From Chrysomallon squamiferum (Eukaryota > Mollusca > Gastropoda > Neomphalida > Peltospiridae), in assembly GCA_012295275.1 (NCBI GenBank), contig CM022669.1, positions 16,115,172-16,179,171 of the forward strand: DNA of 64,000 nt, given 5' to 3'. The notes under the pieces were generated by a model, which worked only from the letters and a program-made list of their open reading frames with translations, had not been told where the DNA came from and searched no databases. The position numbers and the translations under genes are program-made. This document shows, one piece after another, positions 25,510-39,718 of the stretch (its first letter is position 1; the number at the start of each line of letters is the position of its first letter).

Positions 25510-25871
25510 AAACATTCAACGTTGTGCAATTAATGAAAATTCGATTTGTCTGTCTCTGTCACACAATGTTAATTCAGTGTCATTAATTATACACAAAAAT
25601 AACAGAGAGGAAAATCCAATATTCGTTATTGCCATATACAGCTTTCTGCTTATAGATTAAATTTTAGCTGGAAAAACCAGACTGGTACATAATAATTATT
25701 CCTGAATTTTAGTATAAATTACTGTCGATGAATAGATTTCGGTCTTTTTTATTCGATAGTTATTATATTTAAGATGTTCACTTATTTCTTTATTTATCAT
25801 CATCATCATCATTCTTTTGTTTGTTTCTTTAATAGAATAACACAACTTTACCGCAACTTGTGAAATCCCAT
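24266..25871 (-). CDS. FUT-5: class A alpha-1,3-fucosyltransferase (GT10), distinct N-terminus
   Basis: Exon 1 (25871-25852, MGFHKL plus two bases) joins exon 2 (25406-24266) across a GTAAAG...TTTTTTCAG intron, giving 386 residues. Exon 2 begins LQQQIRPSRCF, six codons longer than FUT-2 and matching the LKQEIRTTRCF start of FUT-10. The anchor, NWTMTYRRDSE and FYLSFENSLCNDYITEKAF motifs are intact; one residue of the last differs from its siblings (D to N). The C-terminal half resembles FUT-3 (FGMCGNKKC, CYTPKDLV), whereas the middle (GFEKDSPPHKEAGQ) resembles FUT-2 and FUT-4. The gene is therefore a mosaic. It marks the end of the tandem array and the start of the inverted duplication. Confidence 0.92.
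25407..25851 (-). repeat. FUT-5 intron, unlike those of the tandem units
   Basis: The intron has an AAAT array at about 25415-25510. It then contains a stretch (about 25535-25610) similar to the spacer segment at 12440-12510, including TGTTAATTCAGTGTCATTAA. Spacer-type sequence inside an intron points to a rearrangement at the array boundary. Confidence 0.6.
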
Positions 25872-28367
<2,496 letters not shown>

Positions 28368-29988
28368 AATTTACCATTTTTGTCCGTGAATTGTCTCACT
28401 AGTTTCTGTTCTCTTGTTTATCTGTGTATACCATCTCGATCATGATTTTTGTTTACCACGACGCAGTTACTGTTCATAATGCCACAACAATACATCTCCA
28501 AGCTAAAACTCTTCCAGAATTCGATCATTCAGTTCCGACGTAATGGCTTCTACAGTCAATGATGTCGATGATGATGTTGGTTTAACTAAGTAGAAGAATG
28601 ACAAGTCAGCACATGACTCGGTCGGCAACATATAAACAGAGCACTTTATTTTAAATCCCTAAGAAATAATATAATTATGAGAAAAACAAATTAAATCATA
28701 AATATTTCATAATTTATACAGTAAATAAATAAATAAATAAATAAACAACAAATAAATAAATAAAAAATATAAATAACGAAATTTACTCACATTTATTTTT
28801 TTATTAATCTAAATAAAAAATAAATAAATAATTATAACAAATAAATAAATAAATAAATAAATAACGAAAGTTATTGACATTCTTTTTATTAATTTAACAC
28901 GCACATAAACAAACAAGGCTTTAAAACACAAACAGCTGAAGGGTTCGAGTTACTTGTATTGACACAATTATGTCACAGAACCCTGACCCGAAAAACTCCC
29001 ATGCAAGACAGGAAATCAAACTAGAAGGAGGACGGGCTCCTACCGAGGGAGGAGAATCTCTTAAGGAGACACTTTTCAGCACCGAGAAACAATATTGTTA
29101 TACACATCGGTTATTATTAGCACGATGATTACCAGTACTGTTTTTAACAGCGTTTAATACTGCTCTACAAGGTGATGAATGTTATAAAGATACGAGAAAA
29201 ACAGCAGAAAAGTAATACTACATGTAATGTTCTTTGTATGAGCGTGCGCGCTGTATTTCTTTATGTGTATGTATGTGTGTGCGTGCGTACTGTATGTGTA
29301 CGTCTCTTGTTTTTGTATGTGTGTGTTAAGGAAAAAACAGAAGAAGAAAGCCAAGTATTTGAATCCTAAAATGCAAAGAACTAGTAGTTTACTGATTCTC
29401 TATCATAACATAACAAGATTTTAAATGGCAGAAACACTAACTCAGGGCTGCGCAAACTGTTTGATCTTATAACTCATGTTGTAGAAGTGTTTACACTGAC
29501 ACGCACGCAGACTCGTTACATTTCAAACGAGACGTTGTGGCCGCAGGTTGCGTTACCTGCTCTAACTTGTTAACAGCACTTCACGACGTGGCTGTTAGCA
29601 ATCGGTTAGACGTCTACCATTCTAGCAGGCGTTTTATTTTTACTTTTATTTTATAAATTACTTTTACCTTTAATAAAATTTCAAAAACATTAAATACAAA
29701 AACACACCCTGAACAATATAATGAATAAGAGTAGGATATCGATCAGCACCTAAATAAGCATTATTATATATAGATACAAAATATGTATATCGATTAACAA
29801 CATCATGGCAATACAAGTATCAGTACAAGTAATAGTTTCTGGTTTAGACAAATAAGTGTACAAAGTTTACTTCTGAATTAAACTGAATGACCCAGCTTAC
29901 AAGCGCCGGTAAATAAATACTAGTAAACAGACAGACACTGCTGTACCATGGTCAAAAAAATAAACCTTCTTTCCATTCTTTCTAGGTC

Positions 29989-30044
<56 letters not shown>

Positions 30045-31159
30045 ACCAGTAAAACAAAGATAAAACACATACACACAGACACATGCACACAGACACACAC
30101 ACGCACACACACATAAACAGTTTCAGTCATCACCACAGATTCATATACGTTATTTGTAATAAACGTCGAAAAAAATATAGTTTAACTGTAATATTTAATA
30201 AATATTCATTCCTTTCTGAAAGCCGATAAAATGGTTGAAATTTTAAAAAAGAAGACATAAATAATAAAAAAAAAATTAACAAATTATCTTAATCTATGCA
30301 CCGTATTCAATACTGCCAATCCAGTTTTAATATCAGTATTTATAAGTCTGTAGTTATACGAACATTATTATAATGGGCCATTTTCCAGTTAATAAATCCA
30401 ATATAAAATAAATATACACAAATCCACAAATATTTTATTAAAGATCATCAAATATTGGAATGGACGTATTCAGTAAAATATTTTCAATCCAGCGCATTTG
30501 AAATAAATATATAAATAAATAAATAAATATAATAATAAACGAGAAAATATATATTTTTTATTATATACAGTTCCACTACCTTTTACAAAACGATATTCTT
30601 AGTTTCCAGTCTATTTATAGCTAACCTATTTATAATACAGTATCATCCGTCTGAGTGCCCGAATATAATTATTACTAAGATTTCTATATAAAAAAAACGC
30701 AAAATAAACGTGTAACATTTACTATTTTAATTATTTATTTATTTATTTATTTGTTATTATTATTAATCTCAGACTCTGAAAAATACTTCTGACATTATCA
30801 GTTGTACGTTTTCAGCAAGGAAATCAGAACTGGGAGTTATGTATAACTTTTACTTTTGTCACTACAGATCGAAATTGATAAAGAGTGTAATGTGAGATTA
30901 AAATGAGCCTTAGAAGTCGATCACAAAAACTTGAACAGCTGGTTATATTTTATTCTGAGGTTTACTTATATAATAAAAAGAATGACGCCATACTGCACAT
31001 AACCACGTTTAAAGAGCATAAATACATGTCTTTAATTTCAGTTAGTCGTAAAACTTAATAATATTTTACTGATACAGATCGTCTTTTGTTTTGATTAACT
31101 GACAAATTTATATCGAGCTTTATATTCAGTGTCTTGTTTAATTGTTCACTCTTGTAACC

Positions 31160-31300
31160 GTGTGCAGTCATTTTTAAGCTGTTACCACTGTAAAATCTCG
31201 CTTAACTGTTCAGTTGTCGATGTCGTTTGCTTTCTCTTCAAAGACAAACTGATCAGCGAAAACACGAGACAACTGTAGAGAGAATGAAGACAACACTAAC
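31160..31300 (+). other. Leader exon candidate upstream of FUT-6
   Basis: The block ending GACAACACTAAC before a GTAAGT donor at 31301 is the forward-strand version of the FUT-2 leader. A second, diverged copy of the donor region lies near 31632-31650 (CTGAGTAAGTCATTTACTGT), so the promoter-proximal segment was locally duplicated. Use by FUT-6 is inferred from orientation and from the 3' splice site at 34046. Confidence 0.4.
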
Positions 31301-31892
31301 GTAAGTCATTTACTGTGTCATTCTTTTCTTCACTATTTTTTTTTCTTATCAATTAAAACTATTTCAATGCTTTTGAAAACAACCGACAGAATGGAAGTGA
31401 ACTTTATTATTCCCAGACCATAATTTTCGGTATATCAGGATATTTACAATAAAGAATTTAATATAATTTTAACATGACGATGTATTTATAATAGTGTACA
31501 CAATGTATAAAGATATATACAATATCACTTGGGTATTTATGATAAATGTCAAAAAATAGAAAGAAAAAAGATGCAATGGTACCACCGGTGTTGGTAACAT
31601 CAGTTTGATGTAATTGGTTCACGTGTTTTCTGAGTAAGTCATTTACTGTGTCATTCTTTTCTTCACTATTTTATTTTATTTTTTCTCATGTTTTAACATT
31701 ATTTCAATGCTTTTGAAAATAACCGACTGAATCGAACTGAACATTATTACACTCAGACCATAATTTTCAATGGATCAGGATATTTACAATGCATTTATAA
31801 CATAACGATGCATTTATAATAACCATCAACACTGTAAAGATATATACAACAGCACCAGTGTCGAGCAATATCAGTTTGATGTAATTGGTTCA

Positions 31893-32075
31893 CATGTTTT
31901 TCGGAGTAACTCGAACTTACTTCGTGATAATTACAAACAAAACGACAACCTCGCAGCATAGGTATTATTCTCGTTTGTTATGTTATACACATCATCGCTA
32001 ATTAAATATTCGCGGAATCTTGAAATCTTGTTCAAATACTACCAAATTAATGTTCGGATAACCGAGGTTTCACTG
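31893..32075. mobile_element. Short pogo/Tigger-like MITE, left-arm copy
   Basis: The right end reads GTTCGGATAACCGAGGTTTC then ACTG, followed by TA, the target dinucleotide of pogo/Tigger elements. A degenerate inverted match (TTCGGAGTAACTCGAAC) lies at the left end. The right-arm counterpart is at 48685-48868, so insertion predates the inverted duplication. Confidence 0.5.
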
Positions 32076-33290
32076 TAAGTAAATATTAAAGATGGTGTTG
32101 TATACACAAAGCAGACAGTCAAACGGACAAAGACACACTGATAGACAGAGCTACGGAAATCAAGCAAGAAAGAGTACGCACAAGTATGTATGAATGTGTG
32201 TGCATGTGCATATGTGTGTGTGAGAGTGTGTGTATGAGTGTGTGTGTGTGTCTGTGTGTGTAATAACACTAGTGATAGCAATAACAATAATAAAATAGTT
32301 TTAGAAGAACAAGAAGAAGAAGAGGAAAGAGAAGAAACATTAATGAAACTGGTAGGAGTAGCAGTAGCTATAACAGTAATGTAAATAATATACGTAGTAG
32401 TAGTAGTAGTAGTAAAAATACGAGTTGTAGTAGTGATAGCAATAATAATTTAGTAATAATACCGGAAATATTAGTTTGTCGTAGAAGTAACAGATATAGG
32501 TTTATAGCAGTATTAGTGTCAGTTACTGTAGTAGTAGCAATATTGGTAATAACAGTAGCTAGGAAAGCAACATCAGAATTAATAAAAGTAGTATAATTAG
32601 TAATAGCAGAAATAACAGTACTAGAAGCTAGAGATGTACTAGTATTCCAGCAATAGCAGCAATATTTAATATATTGTCAGTAACAGCTCTAGATTTAGTA
32701 GTGGTGGTACTAGTATTAGTACTTTCTTTTGTTTATGGAATAGTGGTACTTTATCAAGCCCTGAAGATGTTCAAAATAGTGGTGGAAGATACATTGGAAG
32801 TAACTAACTAGCTAACTAACTAAATAAATAAATAAATAAATAAATGTTTTCTGGATCTTGGCAATCCATTTTCATACACAAACCTCACCTGTGATGACTT
32901 ACCGATGATATCTGAATGCCGATTTTTAAAAAATGTATTTATTTATTTATTTGTTTTTCTGTTTTATGATGTAAATTTTATTACTGGTATTTGTTTATTT
33001 ACCAAACAAACCACCCCAGTCATATAAAAGAGATTATAAAAAGGCAACAGCTTGTGTTGCTTCGTTAGTGTGTTGGATATTACATAAAATTTCAAGTGCC
33101 CTGAATACAGTATTAAATAGTCAGGATACATCAGCCAAACACTAGAATTGCATGTACTTTCGTTAAACTTTGTTCAGTCTATTAATCTTTTATTATAATA
33201 ATAAGAATAATAATAATAATAATATAAAGTTTTCAAATATTTAGGTGTGACAATCTAATAAATATGAACATCTGCATAACACTATATCTA

Positions 33291-33357
<67 letters not shown>

Positions 33358-33375
33358 ATATATATATATATATAT
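33291..33375. repeat. (TATC)n-(TA)n microsatellite
   Basis: A tetranucleotide array passes into TA repeats. The mirrored sites at about 44858-44886 and 53820-53841 carry much shorter TATC tracts. Confidence 0.9.
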
Positions 33376-34046
33376 AAACAAAATAAGAATATAAATATTT
33401 AGATAGATAGACAGGTCAATAGAGAGATGATTTAAAGTGTTACAATAGTAATGAATAAACGAATATAGGGATATATCTTAAAATAGGTGACATTTTAACA
33501 TTTGGTAGTAATTAAAAAAATGAAAAGAAATGTAATTATGTTACATAATACACAACACATATTTGTTACATTGTTAATTCAAGTCGTACTCAGTTATATT
33601 ATTGTGGTTGTTGTAGTTCTTGTTGTTGTTGCTGCTGTTAACATGATCATCTGTAATATAGAAGAAATATGTGGAAAAAGTTAAAAATAACTAAACAAAA
33701 CAGAAATAACAAGAACAACAAAATACTCCATTAAAAACACTGCCAAGACCTTCATCTGACACCAATGCACACACACGCACACGCACACACACACACACAC
33801 ACACTGTTTTTAGTGCATTATAAAAAGGATTTACTACGTAGTTTCTGACATTTTTTTTTTAATAATAACTAGGGTTTTGGAGGTAATTCTATTTTTATGA
33901 GATAGCCTAACAAGATATTTTTGGAAAGATAGCAGAAAAGTAAACAATAATAAGATAAAAACAAACAAAAAGCATGTTTTCATTCCTTTTATCTACATGT
34001 GACACAAGAACTGTCATAATTAAATTTTAATACACGTATTTTTCAG

Positions 34047-34065
34047 AAGTTACAATCCGAAGAAA
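34047..34065 (+). promoter_or_regulatory. FUT-6 5' UTR after a 3' splice site
   Basis: TATTTTTCAG ends at 34046 and leaves 19 nt before the ATG. FUT-8 (acceptor before 44228) and FUT-9 (acceptor before 53113) have the same arrangement. Class B genes therefore have an intron in the 5' UTR and an uninterrupted coding exon. Confidence 0.65.
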
Positions 34066-35343
34066 ATGAAGAAGGTTTATGGAATTATACCAGTGAGCTC
34101 TCTCTTGATTGGCGTTTATCTCCTGTCATCACTGAACTACGTACCAAATATTACCAAAAAGCAGACTGTCAAAGATACTAATAATACTGCAGTTAGGAAA
34201 CGTATTTTTCTCAAAAGCAATCCGAATTGGTCGTGGTTTCAGACAGATACCAATAATGCTGCAGATAGAAAACGTATTTTATTCAAAAACAATCCGAATA
34301 AGCCATGGTCTAAGACAGATACTAATAATGCTACAGTTAGAAAACGTATTTTTCTCAAAACCAATCCGAATAAGCCATGGTCTAAGACAGATACTAATAA
34401 TGCTACAGTTAGAAAACGTATTTTTCTGAAAAACAATCCGAATTGGTCATGGTTTCCGACAGCTATCACGGAATTAGAATCATGCCCAGGTAATTGCTCT
34501 CTAGAAATGACGGGAAGGAATCTAACTGGTTATGATGCTGTTATATTCTATGCCGTGGGATACACAGAGGAATTACCTCCTCCGAAGATTCCCGGTCAAA
34601 TCTGGATTTTTTTCACCATGGAATCCCCTCATCACACGTCGGGAAAACAATTTAAAAACAAGGAATGGAGAGAAAAATTCAACTGGACTATGACGTACAG
34701 ATTAGATGCTGATGTTGCTTATCCGTATGGAAGTATAAACAGAAGAAAGACTCCTGTAAGTTTAGATTTTTCAGACGTTGTAAAGCACAAAACGAAGCTG
34801 GCTGCATGGTTTGTTAGTAACTGCGAAACTCCAAGTCGACGTGAGGAATATGTACGTGAGTTGAAGAAGTTTATTTCTGTGGACATTTATGGAGGATGCG
34901 GTGACAAGAAATGCCCGAGAACTAACGATAATTGCAATTTACTGCTCACGAGGGATTATAAGTTTTATTTGGCTTTCGAAAACAGTTTGTGTTATGATTA
35001 CGTTACTGAAAAATCGTTTGGCTATATTCAACTTGATATTGTGTTAGTAGTAAGAGGTGGAGCGAATTATACAAAATGTCTGCCACCAAAGTCTTACATC
35101 AATACAGCAGATTTTAAGAGTCCTAAACATTTAGCTGAATATCTTCTTTATTTAAACAAGAATGAAACAGCCTATGTCGAGTTTTTGGAATGGAAAAAGT
35201 ATTATACGTCTGGAAAAAGCCATGTTGGTGTCTGTGAACTGTGCAAGAAACTTCATAATCCCGTTGTAAAAGAGAAAGTGTATCCTGACATCCATTCTTG
35301 GTATTTTGTTAATAAATGTTTTCCTCCAAAAGATTTAAGTTGA
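34066..35343 (+). CDS. FUT-6: class B alpha-1,3-fucosyltransferase (GT10) with stem minisatellite
   Basis: A 425-residue single-exon coding sequence. The signal anchor spans about residues 5-23. The stem consists of four tandem 24-residue repeats (residues 37-132) that start DTNN and run through RKRI to NPN and the WSWF or KPWS motif. FUT-8 and FUT-9 have only one such unit, plus a 27-residue segment after VPN that is missing here; the two changes explain 380 against 425 residues exactly. The catalytic domain is intact, with NWTMTYRLDAD and FYLAFENSLCYDYVTEKSF at 300-318. AATAAA occurs at 35350-35355, only 7 nt after the stop, so the 3' UTR is probably very short. It is the only intact class B gene in the left arm and mirrors FUT-8. 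Confidence 0.93.
   Translation: MKKVYGIIPVSSLLIGVYLLSSLNYVPNITKKQTVKDTNNTAVRKRIFLKSNPNWSWFQTDTNNAADRKRILFKNNPNKPWSKTDTNNATVRKRIFLKTNPNKPWSKTDTNNATVRKRIFLKNNPNWSWFPTAITELESCPGNCSLEMTGRNLTGYDAVIFYAVGYTEELPPPKIPGQIWIFFTMESPHHTSGKQFKNKEWREKFNWTMTYRLDADVAYPYGSINRRKTPVSLDFSDVVKHKTKLAAWFVSNCETPSRREEYVRELKKFISVDIYGGCGDKKCPRTNDNCNLLLTRDYKFYLAFENSLCYDYVTEKSFGYIQLDIVLVVRGGANYTKCLPPKSYINTADFKSPKHLAEYLLYLNKNETAYVEFLEWKKYYTSGKSHVGVCELCKKLHNPVVKEKVYPDIHSWYFVNKCFPPKDLS
34174..34461 (+). repeat. 4 x 72-bp coding minisatellite in the FUT-6 stem
   Basis: Four in-frame 72-bp units begin at 34174, 34246, 34318 and 34390. Units 2 and 3 end in NKPWSKT, whereas units 1 and 4 end in NWSWFQT and NWSWFPT as in single-unit paralogues. 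The duplicated segment includes the conserved start of the catalytic region. Confidence 0.95.
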
Positions 35344-35349
35344 AGTAGC

Positions 35350-35355
35350 AATAAA
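35350..35355 (+). terminator. Polyadenylation signal of FUT-6
   Basis: A canonical AATAAA follows the TGA stop (35341-35343) almost immediately. No second AATAAA was seen close by. Confidence 0.55.
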
Positions 35356-35502
35356 GTGTGTTGTTTAATACACACTAATTTTATTAGTATTGTGAATGAA
35401 CAACAGCAGTAGGGGTAATGGTTGATATAACACTAGTAATGGTCGTAGTTGTATTGAAAATAGCAATAGCAGCAAGAGAAAAATAGTAGGTGTTTATACA
35501 TG

Positions 35503-35508
<6 letters not shown>

Positions 35509-35578
<70 letters not shown>

Positions 35579-35580
35579 CA
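35509..35580. repeat. (CA)n-(TA)n microsatellite
   Basis: Compound dinucleotide repeat downstream of FUT-6. The mirrored right-arm sites carry (GTAT)n arrays at similar positions. Confidence 0.85.
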
Positions 35581-35785
35581 CATAAATATAAATGGTCAAC
35601 GATGATTAAGTAAAAAGTACCTATATCACGAACTGCTGTATTTTCAATATGTTTGTCTGAATATGTTCGAAGAAAAAGCCCGTGCATGTTCTTTTCACAT
35701 CCGGCTGAAAGTATTAATTTTATTTAGAAATCAACCAGTTTTTGACTGATAAAATATAACTCGACTAGGAGGACTGGCGGTAGTA

Positions 35786-36127
35786 TCATTTTCTTAATAA
35801 AGAAATATTAAAAGAAAAAGCTGATGGATTGATAAAACGTTTTTGTGAATGGTTTGTTGAGAACTGACTGTAACTGGTAAGCAGGACCAACATTCGTGAA
35901 AGCTTTACAGGTTTGTAGGCTACTAGATCGTTGGAAGCTTCTAAACGTTTTATTTCAAAACTAAACGGAAAGTAACTAAAATGTAATTCGTAAAACTCTG
36001 TTAGGAGCGTTGTTGCATGTTGGCGACATTCAGTGCACAAGCAACAGCTGTCACATTCTTTAGTCGTACACCGGTAGCTGCGCCGACTCGGTGCAGTTTC
36101 AAACGATTGCTTTTCACCTGCGGCCAT
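35786..36127 (-). CDS. Unidentified 113-codon ORF with Cys-rich segment, conserved across the arms
   Basis: I do not recognise this protein. It starts MAAGEKQSF, has a Cys-rich stretch (CTTKECDSCCLCTECRQH), then TEFYELHFSYFPFSFEIKRL. The region is less AT-rich than its surroundings. A diverged copy in mirror orientation at 42295-42531 keeps EFDSCCSCIECRQHTATL and TEFYELHFSYFPYNF in frame, but upstream of that its frame is broken by a stop. A third copy near 51165-51260 has lost the frame. It could be an exon of a gene captured in the duplicated unit, or a fragment of a mobile element. It lies tail to tail with FUT-6. Confidence 0.3.
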   Translation of the reverse strand: MAAGEKQSFETAPSRRSYRCTTKECDSCCLCTECRQHATTLLTEFYELHFSYFPFSFEIKRLEASNDLVAYKPVKLSRMLVLLTSYSQFSTNHSQKRFINPSAFSFNISLLRK

Positions 36128-36776
36128 TAATCATATTTAACTCTACCGTATATTCAGTTGTGATGGATATTATAGTAAATAATCGGCTTATTGTATCTGC
36201 GCGCACACACACACACATATGCACTCACATACACACATATGCACTTACACACGCACCCAATTCTCTAACGTGTCCTGTGTTTTGCAGCTGCAGATGAAGA
36301 CTACAGCAGATTTATAATAACCTGACACAGTGTTACTCATAAAATGCACAGCAGTTGCATGCAGGCGCTGATCCAGTGGTGAAGGAGGGAAGAGTTAATT
36401 GAAGGTGTGTGGATGTAATCTGAATCATGTGTGTGTATTGTTTGGTTTCTTAAAATTTAATTCCATTCTAGAAAACAGAAATACGTTTATTTATTACATT
36501 CATCAATAAAGTCAAACTGTCAGTTTTTCTATGCCGTTACATTTCCTGCAGCCGCAAAAGGCGGTCAAGCCCACCTCAAAACATTATTGACACGCCGTTT
36601 TTGGAATATCGTGTAAGTTAGTCAGGGTAGTCCAGTTTGTTAACCGTTGTCAGTGGAAGATGAATGATTTAAACAACAAGCACACATTACAGACTGTAAC
36701 TAAATAAAACAATTTCAAATATAGATACGCATATGACAAAATGTCGAATTCAATTAAAAACGTTTTATTTTTTTTT

Positions 36777-36816
<40 letters not shown>

Positions 36817-37235
36817 AGAAAACAAAAAATATCAAGTATATATATATATATATTGTTTTGTTTTGTTTTACTGTATTGTATTGTATTGTATTTGTTTATT
36901 TTATTTATTTATTTATTTTTTGTTGTTGTTGTTTTTGTTTGTGTGTTTGTTTATTCATTTCGTCAATTTTCATTTGTTTTTAATTTTTTGGTTTATTTGT
37001 TTGTGTTGTTTTACTTCTTTTTTTTTGACACTAATACTGTTGTTGTTGGACACATCATCGTCTTCGTTTGTTTGTTGCCGTTGTTATTTTTATTAATATA
37101 GTTGTTGTCACTGTGCTCTTTTCAATGTTCTTATTTTTATTGTTAATATTATTATTAATTTAGTATTATTACTATTATTATTATTATTATTATAATTATT
37201 AATTTATTATTATTTTTTTATTATTTTTGTTATTA

Positions 37236-37267
<32 letters not shown>

Positions 37268-37268
37268 G

Positions 37269-37318
<50 letters not shown>

Positions 37319-37631
37319 GTAGGAAAGTGGTCCACACACTCAAAGTTTAACCTCTGTTTCGTGCCTGCACGATTGAATATAAGATTTGATTTACATTATA
37401 TCCACTATAGTAGCACCATGAAAAAAGTAAACTTAATTTACAGTATTAGACTAAGATGTTGATTTAACCGAGTAAAATATAATAAAATGATAAAACTAGG
37501 TTCAATTTACTATACTGACATTTGTTTTTAACTAGATAAATTATAATAACGTGATAAACCTGATGTTTTAATTTTTTGTACTAATTTTTTGTAAACACAT
37601 ATAATTACATGAGATGAGATATTGTCACAAA
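36128..37631. other. Spacer with dense microsatellites near the inversion centre
   Basis: Segment 36300-36420 is an inverted copy of about 41465-41575. Then come (CA)n-(TA)n at 36777-36853, T-rich TTTA/GTT runs and a long ATT array at about 37140-37316. No gene was seen. Confidence 0.6.
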
Positions 37632-37804
37632 TACCTAGCCAAGAATGACACAGCCTATGTTGAATATTACAATGGAAAAATTATTACACTGTTGGAGAAA
37701 GGCTTATAGGAGCTTGTGAACTTTGCAAAAAGCTTCATGGACCCACTTTGAAACCAAAAGTATATCCTGATATTCATTCTTCGTAATACGGTCATACATG
37801 CTAC
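37632..37804 (+). pseudogene. Relic of a fucosyltransferase C-terminus
   Basis: Forward-strand sequence encodes YLAKNDTAYVEYY. After a one-base frame change it reads WKNYYTVGERLIGACELCKK and then LHGPTLKPKVYPDIHS, the C-terminal part of a GT10 protein. A TAA (37784-37786) replaces the expected aromatic codon of the IHSWY segment, and YGHTC follows. Only about 57 codons remain. It is not a simple copy of FUT-6; GERLIGACELC is closer to FUT-1 (RQNVGACELC). Confidence 0.75.
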
Positions 37805-37868
37805 ATTCGAAAAGACTGGGGAAAAACAGTGACTCAAAAAATTATAATTATATGACAATGACAATGAC

Positions 37869-37869
<1 letters not shown>

Positions 37870-37932
<63 letters not shown>

Positions 37933-37955
37933 TAACAATAACAACAACAACAACA
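37870..37955. repeat. (AAT)n-(AAC)n microsatellite
   Basis: Trinucleotide array directly following the FUT relic. Confidence 0.9.
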
Positions 37956-38814
<859 letters not shown>

Positions 38815-39037
38815 ATCTCTCTTTCCCTTGTTACGGTGTCAGTGAAAACATGAAAAAATATTTATTTCATATTCATTACCATCAAAATTACTGTAATCCG
38901 TTCGATATTCTGTACACAAAACTACGACTTCTGATTCTAAATTATTATTCTGAAATAAATAGGAAACAAACAAGAGTATAATATAAAATATATGTTTATT
39001 CATCTTTTAGGAATGAAATAAATTAAAGAGAACAACA

Positions 39038-39049
39038 AGACGACTATAA

Positions 39050-39080
<31 letters not shown>

Positions 39081-39718
39081 AACAACAACAATAATAATAA
39101 TAAATTAAATAAATAAAATAAAATAAAAAATAAAAATAAAAATAAAATAAAATAAAACATAAGAAACACGGAACAAACAGACTACTACTGTTACTACCAT
39201 TACTACTAACAATAATATTAATAATAATACTGAGAAGAAGAAAGAAATGTCTTATTTAACGACGCACTCACGACATTTTAAACCCACAGGTATTCACATT
39301 CCTTACCATTAAGCTGCTGAATTCATTTGTCTCAAAAATTGTTAAAACCTCCAGAAGTCTTGTGTGGCTCGAAAAGAGTCGAAATTTCTTTCAAAATTAA
39401 AGCTGTTAAATTACATGTTATCAACTCGAGGCTAGTGAAAAGTTATTTAATGCAAAAGCTTAAACATTTTATTCATAACATCTTTATAAAGTTCCCACAT
39501 TATAACAAACTGTTAAATCCTGTGATTATAAAGAAAAAGATCATACCAGAACTGTTATTAACTTTTATCACAGAGCGTTCAGATTTCAAAACAACTGCAG
39601 TTAGGCAATATTGTCATTGATACGTAACTACTGATTGGTTACAGGTTGGTATTAAACGAGTTTCGATGAATTTTCACCAATAAATAAATAAATAAATAAA
39701 TAATACAGTTATTTTAGT
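39038..39718. repeat. AAC/AAT/AAAT tracts and a mollusc repeat-like fragment
   Basis: (AAC)n, (AAT)n and AAAT tracts occupy 39052-39155. Sequence at 39245-39283 (TCTTATTTAACGACGCACTC followed by ACGACATTTTAAACC) resembles the start of a dispersed repeat I remember from mollusc genomes. The open frame at 39327-39620 has no recognisable family and is not called a gene. Confidence 0.45.

Noticed and set aside
36065-36110. Resemblance of ACCGAGTCGGCGC near 36090 to a guide-RNA scaffold end
   Set aside because: Too short, in a eukaryotic spacer, with no repeats or associated genes; chance.
39327-39620. 97-codon forward ORF near the pseudogene
   Set aside because: No recognisable family, AT-rich, not mirrored elsewhere in the window and lacking gene signals.
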